A stretch of DNA of 64,000 bases from Volvox africanus. Its lineage: Eukaryota; Chlorophyta; Chlorophyceae; Chlamydomonadales; Volvocaceae. Numbering within the stretch: position 1 is the stretch's first letter; every line of letters starts with the position of its first letter. The position numbers and the translations under genes are program-made. This document shows positions 54,901 through 64,000 of this stretch, in pieces. Location: the NCBI GenBank assembly GCA_030268105.1, contig BSDZ01000004.1:5191001-5255000 (forward strand). The letters are read 5' to 3'. The notes beneath the pieces are model-generated. The model made no database searches. It was not told the DNA's origin and saw nothing but the letters and a program-made list of their open reading frames with translations.

Positions 54901-57900
54901 TGGGAGGCGGGGGGTTGCTGCAGGTGCTGCCGGCGCAGCCGGGCCGAGAGGGTCCGCGGTTGCAGCTTCTGCGGGGCCCACCGGCTGGGCAGCCGTTGGA
55001 GGTGAGGGGGCTTCCAAAGCTTGAATGGTGTTAGGCTGAAAGCTGATACGGACTCCTGCTGCAGGTGTCTTAATGCCCCGAAGTGGGGAGTAAGTGTACA
55101 GTATGCGCCCGCGGGGGTACAGCACTAGCAACATCGTCCGATGCCTCTGAACGTATTCAGTGTTGCTTATTTTCGCCCGAAATATCTAACCTGTTGCAAT
55201 ACTGTCCCGCCTTGGGATCGCCGGCAGGAAAGCGCCTGGCGTGGCGCAACGGCAGACGCCGGTGCTGTCCCCCCGTTGAGCAGCCGGCCGTCGCATACCA
55301 GCACGCGCAGCAGCGATGACGCAGCTGCTGCCGCCGCCGCAGCCCGGCGTACGCTTAAGCTGGGGGGCATATCTGCTAGCGGTGGCGGCGGCCGACAGTC
55401 CCCGCAGCGCTACCGTCTTCCCTCAGACTACCAGGTTGGTAAAGCCAGGGGGTCCCAGGAGCCGTGGTGGAGAGGATGATGCTAGCATGTAGGGCCAATA
55501 ACAGGAGCAAAGTACAAGTTACCCTGTCAAATGTCAGTTTTTGCCGCTGTAGCCTTTGGAGACATCATGTGGTTGACCAACAGAGAAAGATTGGACGTGT
55601 GGTTTTCGATTCTCACATTGCAGGAAGCTCTTCCGGGAGATGAACAGCAACTGCAGCAACAGTTGCGCGTCGGCCTACAGCATCAGTGGGGGCTTACGGG
55701 CCACGGCAAGGCCGCTCTTGCCGGTCTGTCATCCATGGCTTCCACCAAGCGCGAGGGTGTTGAGGTAATGCGTGAGCCTGGGTCCAGTGCTACTGCCGCA
55801 GCCGTCGCAGCTGCTGTGACTGCGGCCTCGGCTCAAGGTCACGAGACCGACCGTGGCGTGCGTTTATCGCTCCGTGAAGCTGCCGGCGGAGGCGGAGGCG
55901 GTGGTGGTGGTGGTGGCAGCGGCCTGGATATCTTCACCAGTGCGCAGCGACTTGTCAGCGAGCCGCGCTGGTGCCCGTCTGACGCGGCAATGGACCTGCC
56001 TCTAGGCCTTAGGCTAGGCACTGCTGCCGGAGCCGATGGCGGTGTTTCGGGGCGAAGTTACAACAGGGACAGGTCCTACGAATTTGAATGTGAGCGGGAG
56101 AGGGGTCGTGAAATCCTAGGCCTGGACGTGGGATCGATGATGGGTGGCACGCAATCAGCGCTGCTGTTGGGCCAGCATGGCGGCTTGGCGGCTGCTGACG
56201 ATGCCCACCGCCGTACCGGCACGGCCAGCGTGCTGTCGCTGGATGTTGGAGAGTTGATAAATGCCACGCGCGGCCGCACTGCTGACGCTGGAGGCGGTGG
56301 TGGTGGTGATGCCGCACGATGTGGAGCCGGTGGCAATGTGCAGTACCTCCGCCTGGAACCCAGCGAGACGGCGACACTAGAGCCTTTACGGGCGGAGATA
56401 CGGGGCCTGGGAGCAACTGCTGGGCCGCCGCCGCCTCCGTCGGCCGCCACGGATGAGGAGAAACGCAACGCCGCGGTAGCGCGGTTATTGTCGCAGATGC
56501 CTGTCAGCCAGCAGCTCGAGCTCCTTCAACAGATGCCGTATGAACAGATGATCGCGTTGCTGCAGATGCTGCCGCATCCACAGCAAGTGGGACTGCTGTT
56601 GGAATTGCAAAACGAGCACAGGGTGCGGGTGATACAGCAGCAACAACAACAACAACAGCTCCAACAGCTCCAACAGCACCTGGTATTACTGCAGGCCCGT
56701 GGCGGCACCGGGAGCGGTGCTGGAGGCGGCGCAACCTTGGCGCTGGACCTGACCGTGGACCCGCCCACCTCCCCGGCGGCGTCAGCTGCACGTGTCGCGC
56801 TGGGGCCGGTAGTACCGCTGGCGCGCAAGCCAAGTCGGCAGCAGCCGCTCACCCCGTTGGGGTTGCCACAGCAGCAGCAACAATATTCAGAGCTGCTGCC
56901 GCAACAGCAGCACGAGTCCGCAGGTGCAGTAGGGCCCTTGCAGTTCTTGTCCTTCCCCAACGCCAGTACGCGGCTTCAGAGGATGCCAGACGGCAATATG
57001 GTTTTGGAATTGCCAGTCACGGCTGCTACGCCAGGGGAGTCGGCGGGTTCGGCTGCAGCAGCTATGCCGGTCCTGCGGCTCCAGCCCATGTCAGGTACGC
57101 CACGGCCGGTTGAGCCATCTGGATGATGTGAGGTGGAATATCTTAGGAGGAATGCTTCAATAAGGAAGATTTTCCATTGAAGTCAGGGGTGCATGTAGAG
57201 CCCTTTATGAGCGGAGGAGGTACCTCACTGGCCTGAGCACAATGAATGCATAGCCACGTGCATGTCATGAGCCCAAAACCTGGAGCCCGTTGACCCTGCT
57301 CGGTCCCCATCGATTGGGATATAAAGCCTTGTGGGCCGGGCCGACTCCCCACAGGGCCGGGCACAACGATGCAACTAACAGCTGGGGACGCGGGAAATGG
57401 CGGCGCGCCTGCACTCGCATTAGCTGGCAACAGCTCATTGCTGCTCAACCTGACCAACGGCGCTATCCGGCTTCCCAGCAATACCCTGGTGATGCGGGGC
57501 GGCAGCGCGGGAGCGCAGGGTAGCAAGGCGATGGCAGGTGTGGTGGGCAGGACTGCTGAGAAAGGCGAGGGTGATGAAGGCATTCATACCTGCGGCCTTT
57601 CTGCCAATGAGTTACATTTCATCATAACCTTGCAACGCAGTTCCACGTACGATGAACCAACCCTCCGCGCGACTCGTGTTTCATAGCCGCACAGCCACTC
57701 TTAGCACCGGCCTTTAGTCGTAGGTACACTCACACACTTAATTCCTAAAACGTCAAAACGCTTCCGCCTTACCCTCCCCTTGTAGGTATCTCCGGTCCGC
57801 TGCTGGCTGTAGATTATAGGAGTCGGGACGGCGGGCGTGACAGCGGTGGTGGCGAGGACGCGCTGGAGAGGCTGAGTTTGAAGCTGCATGGCATGCGCCC

Positions 57901-60900
57901 GGAGCAGCTGGCGCCCGATGTGTCACAACGTTTGCAGGCGTGGCTGCAGTCCATGGACGCTGTGACGCTGCAGGTGGTTGCGGAGCGTGTATGGCGCGGA
58001 CATTGCACAAGGATAGCTTCTTCTTAGCAGGCTGCCGGTTATCAACACAATGGTGCCAAACATCTCCCAGTCCATAGCTGGTCACATGCTTTAGGATATC
58101 AGCAATGGAGGGCAGTGTCCTCCTTGACGTAGTGCGGTCTACCCCGCAACTGTTTTGGTGTTAAGCGTTGAGGATTGGGACGGCGGAAGAGGCGGCCACT
58201 GGGACGGCCATTTACCGGCAGGAAATGGAAAATGCTTCGGGATGATAGTCATCAGGTTCGCACTTCCTTTCACAACCATTACCCTCCCGGTCATATGGCG
58301 CTGACTGACCGCTGACATAAGTTCATCCTCCCTCCCCACTCTGCTCCCGAGAATTGCAGGGTACCCTCCGCTCCGGCTGCGTCAACCTCGTGCTCGATGT
58401 CAACCTGCGCTTGCCCGCTCAAAGGGGCCGCCACACCCGCAACCCGACGGAAGTTGCGGGTGGCTTCGGTGGCAGCGACAATGATGGCTCCAAAACCCGT
58501 GGTGGCCGGGTAGCCATGACATGTACGGATCCGTCCCCTGCGGATGCAGCGGTTGGTAGCGCCTACGCCTGCTGCGGTGGTGGCGATGCCAGCGCCAAAG
58601 AGGGCGTCCCGGATCACGTTGCGGACCGGCTCGCGGCTGCTGCTCTGGCTGCGGCGCTGGGTCTTGACATGTGGCTTGATAGCGGTGATGACGCGCCTGC
58701 AACCGCTGCTGCCGTTGGCGCCGCGGCAGCGACCATGGGTGTCCGTGCCCTTGTGCAAGTGGGCAGCCAGGTGAGGAGGGTGTGGGAGGCCAAGGGATGC
58801 TTTGTCTTGTAGTGCGGGGAGACTTAAGCAGTGGGCCTCCCATGTTGGGCCGGAACAGTGAAGCACGAGTTAGACTCATGAAGTCGCGAGCTCATGGATG
58901 TAGTAGCATCAATCATCGAGCTTCAGTCGCGCGGCTCGCTCGTGCTCCTTAGCTGTCCTTGTGCGTTCCCTGGTTGCAGGTGGTGTACCCTCCACTTGAA
59001 CGACGGTCCACCAGCGCTGTTGCACCAGTGGTGCACGAGCTGGCCCCACTGGCGATTGTCCAAGGTGGGTCTGTTTGAATTTAACCTGAACTGTCAACAA
59101 TCCGTTTCATCATTATTACTGTGGCATAGTTCTGTATGTTTGGCAATAAGCCCAACGGGTTGTCCTTCTCTTGCCTTCCGCGCCGCTTGTCCCATTATCG
59201 TCCCAGAAATCTCCCGTCCGAACTCCATCTGACTGTATGGCCTTTCCCATGCAGTGTTTGCACAATATTAAAGCTTTACCTCACCAGGCGACCCTGTCCT
59301 TAGTTACTCGCGATCAAAGGCCTATTTTTGGTGTATCTTTTCACATTGGGACTGTATCTTTTATTTTGCAAGGCTCCCCTTTGCCCGGTGCGGTCTGTTG
59401 CTGGTCCTTCAGGCGCGCCCGCTGTCCTTTACATGGTTGGCAAGTTTCTGGCCGGAAACGCAGTCCGCCTCCACGTCCGTCTGAATGGGCGACGCCTGGG
59501 AGCATTCGTTCAGATGGAGGCCGAGCTGAACGACGATGGCATGGACACTGGACAACATCCATCTCAACAGACACAAACGCAGCAGCAACAGCGGAGGTGG
59601 CAGCTAGCCTGTCACATGCACGGGCGGACAGGCGATCAGGAGGCGCAGGGCAGTCCAAGTGCAGGGCTGTCCGATCGTCAAGCGTTGTTAAGCAGTCATG
59701 AAGACAGCGGCTGCAGCGTGACCGACATTGTGGGTGTAACCTCTCTGCATGGCACAGGAGATACCACCATCGAGACAGTGGAAGCGGGGACTCAGGACCA
59801 AGCATCTGGGGCGGGGGCGGGGACCGGGGAGGAAATGGATGAAGGTATGGGTTCACAGGCCGAAGGGGAAGTGTCAGAGCTGGGCTCGGACGCAGGCGCT
59901 GGGCAGGGTCAAGGGCAAACTTGCTCATCCAAAGGTTCCGCTGTAGGGGAAGCGATGGTATACCTGGACCCGCCCACGGGGCCAGGTTTAGCAGTGTTGG
60001 AATGGGAGACTGGTATTGGCGGCGTGCTGGGAGGCTGGTGGCCGTTGGTGGTTGCACCAAACGCCGAGGTGGCAGCGGAGGTGAATGGCATGGTGGCGTG
60101 GCAGCGGCAGTGGCGACCGCAAAGGCCGCCATGCCGCGCAGACCCTGGGTCCCAAGCCTGGTGTGGAGAGATCCCGGGACCGGCCGACGGGTGGGAGCAG
60201 GAGGAAGAGGAAGAGGATGCTGAGGCTCGTGAAGATTATGAAGATGTTCCTCGGCTGCATGAGCTCCTGACAGACCTGGGCCTCGTGCTTGACGCCTTGT
60301 ATAGCAGCAACAGCAGTGGCAACAGCTGCTGCTGCAACGGAAAGGATAATAACAGCAGCAACGCCAGTAGCAGTGGCTACGGTACCAGTGCTGGCAACAT
60401 AGATTGGGAGGCCGATATGCAGGACCTGCTTCGGCGGCTGAGACTGCAATCCCCGAAGTGCCCCTCGACTACGGCAACTGCCGAAGCATCTGCACACAGC
60501 AAGTGCAGATCTGCTGTTGCCTGGGAATGGAGCGACGGCGGCAACGCGCACAAACCTCCTCCCCATTCTAGTTCGGCGCGAAGAGCTTCAGGGTATGCGC
60601 CGGATGCTCGGATGGACAGCATCCCGATAAGGGGCTTGGTGCCGTGTGAGACCTGGCCTGGGGGGGTAATATCCTGCGCCACTGGTGCACCCACGACTGC
60701 GGGAACATCCTCAGATTTGCCACCGGCAGGGACGTTCTCGCCAGCAGAGGCTGCGGCAGCGTCTAAGGTGGCAGCCGCCGCTCACTTGGGCATGGGCCCT
60801 GATCTTCTCGAGTGTTTTGTCAGGCGAGCTAAACGCCTGCTGCCGTACTGCTTGGCCAGGTGGGTCAGCTCTGGGAAGCGTGATTTGATCAGCACCAAAT

Positions 60901-62880
60901 ATCCCTCCTTTCCAAGGTCCCACGCAGCGGCACCGGGATGTGCAGCACGACGTGGTGCAGTATGATTTGCTGTTTGGTGGCTTTGTGTTATCCATCTTGT
61001 GTCGTGACATGAGCATCCGAGCAGAGGAATGAGGAGGCACGCACTACGTGCCCGTACAGAGTGTCCATGCGCTCCATTACCATGCCATGTTATGCTATGA
61101 CATGCCAGCAGTAGACATATATCTTGTTTGCGCCTTCTCACTACTCTCACCACACTTTATATCTATCCTTAAACTGCAGGGCCATGCCGCACACTGCCGC
61201 TGAGGTGCTCCTCTTCCTCACGCGTGTTGCGCGTGTGCCATTTTCGGAGCTCGCTGACATGCGGATCCACACCCAGCTACAGCTACAGCTGTACGAGCAG
61301 CAAGACCTGGGACAACAACTTGATCGTCAGACGGAAGCAGCGGAACCGGAACTTGGGGGACCTTTGAGTTCATCGGTTGATGCTCCCGACGGGGGTTTCA
61401 GCCTGTTACATTTGGCGGCATCTTCCGGCTGTGTGCGGTGTGTCGACGTGCTCCTGAAGGAGGGCCTGTGGAACGACGTCCTATTGGATCCCCTTGCAGC
61501 AGGTGGGAGGGGGGAAGGGGGTGGATGGCGAAGCCGCAGCAGCCTACCACTCCACCCATCGCAGGATGTGGAATCTGCGTCAAGACAAGCCACTCTGACC
61601 GGCACCCACTACATACAATGGGCCGTTAGGACCATCTAAGCCTGCTGAAGGCACTCACAAGAGTTAATTGCTTTCCTATCAATGCGTGTATGGAACTTCG
61701 ATTCTTTTTCGTCTTTCCCTCAGCAATGTACTCTTGTACTTGTTTGCTACGAGTTCCCTCAGCAATGTTCCCTCATTGTGAGTGCCAAGTTCGACTTAAT
61801 CTCTTTATTGTGGCTGCTGTGTCCTCATGCAACCTGACCATTGGAAAATACCCCCTACCAGCCTTGTCAGAAATTAGTGGGTTTATCGTCCTCTTAAATC
61901 TGGCATCCTATCCGGCTTCTTCGAGCTACAATCCTCTTTTGCGAGTTGGGGTATTTCCAGCTCGCAGTCATCACATTAGAGGTTTCACTTTTCGCAACCC
62001 TCGTACGACACGTAGGTGTGAATGGTTCGCGCATACATTACCTTCATGCAATGCCGCAGGTCCGGGAGGCTGGACACCAGTTCAACTGGCTGCAGTGCAC
62101 GCGTCCAATAGTACTGGCACGTGTACTCCAGCTGACATTCTCTCCTCTCTCCTGAGCTACATTGCAGCAGCATGGCACATGGCGATGGCAGCAGCAGCAT
62201 TGACATCAACCCCGACACAGCATTTGTTGGAGCTATACCGTAGCTCCGAGGGATCAGTGCCAGACCTACGGCGATTGGCCGTTGTTGCATGTGCATGCCC
62301 GGAGGTGAGAGCTCCACTGCTGGACAGTGGCAACGCTGTGGAAGTCAGCAGTGATGGCTCAGCCATGCCGTCTTCCTCAACTGCACTGATTACCTGCGAG
62401 GAGGTAACACCCAAACTGTACGGCCAGGGGCATGGTACAAAGCCATCAGATAGCATTTCTCCTAAGAACGCTGTGTATGATAGCAGCTGGCAGCTGGAGG
62501 ATGCAGCTGTGACTGTAGCTGCGGCAATCGGAGGTGGAGGCGGCTCTGACAGCAATGGTGGGCTTCTTCTGCTTGGTGGCGGGGGGCTGCCAAAGGATGG
62601 GTGCACAGATGAGACCAGCGACTCTGATGGTAACATCAGCGGACCGTGCTCGTGCGGCATGTCAACAGCCTCTACGTCTTACAATCAACGCGGCGTAAAC
62701 ACGCAGTCCCAGTTTCAGTGCTTGTACAGTGACGACATGTCGCTTTCATTTTCTGGGAGCTTCACCACCAGTGGTGACAGTGACAGTGGTAGCAGTGGCG
62801 GCTGCGGCTGCGGAGAGAACAGTGCAGACAGCGAAGAGAGTGACGTGGATCTTTCTGTCGTAGCTCCAGAGCCTCTGTGA
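51993..62880 (+). CDS. SBP-domain transcription factor with ankyrin repeats (CRR1/SPL1-like), very large
   Basis: Sixteen exons join in phase to 2274 residues: 51993-52068, 52143-52241, 52470-52696, 52831-52856, 52996-53070, 53746-53863, 53934-55001, 55228-55434, 55624-57094, 57355-57537, 57786-57973, 58360-58770, 58980-59064, 59413-60859, 61180-61502 and 62060-62880. Intron 1 uses a GC donor (AAAG|GCAAGC). The start MENGEAPWNEDDYNFD matches the N-terminal WN..D..WD-like motif of SPL1/CRR1. The SBP domain (85-149) has all eight zinc ligands: C85, C90, C107, H110 and C126, C129, H133, C145. An AT-hook-like RKRGRPR follows at 226-232. Exons 11-12 carry the SPL1-class block RLSLKLHGMRPEQL then WLQSMDAVTLQGTLRSGCVN. 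Ankyrin-like pieces: FSLLHLAASSG and GGWTPVQLAA. Long Gly/Ala/Gln-rich linkers explain its size (Chlamydomonas CRR1 is about half). SBP domains bind GTAC; nuclear. Exon 6 is the least certain. Confidence 0.85.
56482..56630 (+). other. Region encoding four 12-residue leucine-rich units in the SBP protein
   Basis: The protein reads LLSQMPVSQQLE, LLQQMPYEQMIA, LLQMLPHPQQVG, LLLELQNEHRVR in direct succession (about residues 919-966), then poly-Gln. This is a regular amphipathic repeat unlike the surrounding low-complexity sequence. Confidence 0.8.
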
Positions 62881-64000
62881 GGCCGCAGCTCTAGGCCTCG
62901 TGCATGCGGCTCTGTGAGTGAGTGGAGCTCCTGGGCTGGCCGGGGCGTTCATGGAGAGAAGCGCGGCCTGCCGTGACAACGGCCAACGGGATGTTGGAAT
63001 ATGGTGAAATTTGTGGTGCGCCGGTTATGGAAAATGGGTCTATGATGAATTTTGATGTGCCTACAGCAAGGTGAATTTGTGATGGATTCATGGCAGGTGG
63101 TTTTATGGCATCTGTACATGACACTGGGTGATCCCGGCTGTCCTGTACGGCTCTCAGGTTGATTATTGACTCGTTACCATGGAGTTGACGTCCAGAGATG
63201 TGTGGACTATGGCGTTCTTTGCTTGCGTACATTTCGGTTCGGGATTTGCTGCCTTCCTGCCCAGGTTGCGGTTCATAGGCAATGGACAGGCACGCTTGGC
63301 ACGCACCGCATGGCACGGCACGTTTCGTATGACAGGGGCAGTCGGGGTGACAAGAAAGAATGTGGATTTTTGCGCGAAAATGCCGAGCGCGATGGCTATG
63401 GGTATATTCGGGGGAATGTCCGGATGTCCGGATTGTTCTTGGTGGTGGTGGTCATCACGGTAAGACGCGTAGCGACGTCTCTTGGATTCGCTCCTTAACG
63501 TCATCCGTTTCGATTTTCGGAATTCAGTCAGGGAGAGGAAAGACTTTGCACGTTCCTGGAAGTGCCGCCGCTTCGGTGCTAATTCTTTTCGGCACCCGGG
63601 TGTACGGCGGCTGTGTCGTAATTCCAGTTTCGTCGTCGTTGCTTGGAGCTTGTTCTTGTGGCACGGAAGGGGAAACTGCGCGACGCGGCGTGTCAAGGCC
63701 TAGCATAATGTGTTGTGCAACGCCAACGAAGGCTCGGGATCGTGCCAGCACTGAAGATGGCAAGAGCTTTTGGACTGTGTGCTTGCTGCGTGTGACGGTG
63801 TAAGGAACATCGCGTGGATATGTCATCATCTTCGCGTAATGTTTTGGGATTATGGATGTTGCTGAATCCAGCTGAGTTGTACCGCTGAGGTGTACCGCTG
63901 AGGTGTACCGCCATGGAATACGCTGGAGCCGGTCACGGTACGGCAGCCATGTATACAGTGAAGAGTGTCACGAAACCTCATCGACGCTGTTGCGCTTATG
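62881..64000 (+). other. 3' UTR of the SBP gene and right edge of the window
   Basis: A TGTAA at 63799-63803 is the likely poly(A) signal, giving a 3' UTR of about 920 nt. Frames of up to 177 codons inside it show no family resemblance. Confidence 0.6.
63872..63911 (+). repeat. Three 13 bp tandem units each carrying a GTAC core
   Basis: The unit GCTGAGGTGTACC, with one variant, repeats so that GTAC falls at 63879, 63892 and 63905. A fourth GTAC follows at 63938. It lies just beyond the predicted end of the SBP gene. Confidence 0.8.

Noticed and set aside
63163..63696. 177-codon minus-strand frame at the right edge
   Set aside because: It lies in the SBP 3' UTR, is Arg/Lys/Pro-rich without motif, and lacks splice partners.

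Overview
This is nuclear DNA from a green alga, most likely of the order Volvocales (Chlamydomonas/Volvox relatives). The evidence is: genes split into many short exons with GT-AG introns, short telomere-type tracts related to TTTTAGGG, likely TGTAA poly(A) signals, long untranslated regions, abundant microsatellites in introns, and protein families whose closest architecture is algal or plant. The species cannot be named from this window. Exon models below were built by hand from splice motifs, reading-phase continuity and family motifs; phases close exactly for most genes.

Layout from left to right: (1) a two-RRM, SR-like RNA-binding protein on the minus strand (219-3737, 3' end outside the window); (2) the A subunit of eukaryotic topoisomerase VI (SPO11-3 type) on plus (4253-10699); (3) a TatD-family metal-dependent nuclease on minus (11967-15570); (4) an FSH1/OVCA2-type serine hydrolase on plus (16864-19158); (5) a partly resolved FAD/NAD(P)-binding oxidoreductase on minus (about 19216-21736); (6) coproporphyrinogen III oxidase CPX1 on plus (23677-25874); (7) an unrecognised 266-residue protein on plus (26876-28181); (8) a 15 kb receptor-type class III nucleotide cyclase on minus (34683-49694); (9) a very large SBP-domain, ankyrin-repeat transcription factor resembling the copper-response regulator CRR1 and plant SPL1/SPL12 on plus (51993-62880). 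Apart from genes 6 and 7, neighbours alternate in strand, giving divergent promoters and convergent 3' ends.

The most interesting link is regulatory. In Chlamydomonas, CPX1 is a classic target of CRR1, whose SBP domain binds GTAC cores. Here five GTAC cores lie within 119 bp, 190-310 bp upstream of the CPX1 start codon, and an SBP/ankyrin protein of the CRR1 class is encoded about 26 kb downstream of the CPX1 gene. Whether that protein is the true CRR1 orthologue is inference; it lacks the cysteine-rich C-terminus described for CRR1 and is much longer.

Non-coding points of note: two AT-rich blocks of organelle-like composition inside large introns, three dispersed repeat families (one with two identical 107 bp copies in two introns of the same cyclase gene), a perfect 33 bp palindrome in the cyclase/SBP divergent promoter, two GC-AG introns, and 16 nt and 20 nt microexons in the cyclase catalytic region. 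No rRNA, tRNA, CRISPR array or intact transposon was recognised.
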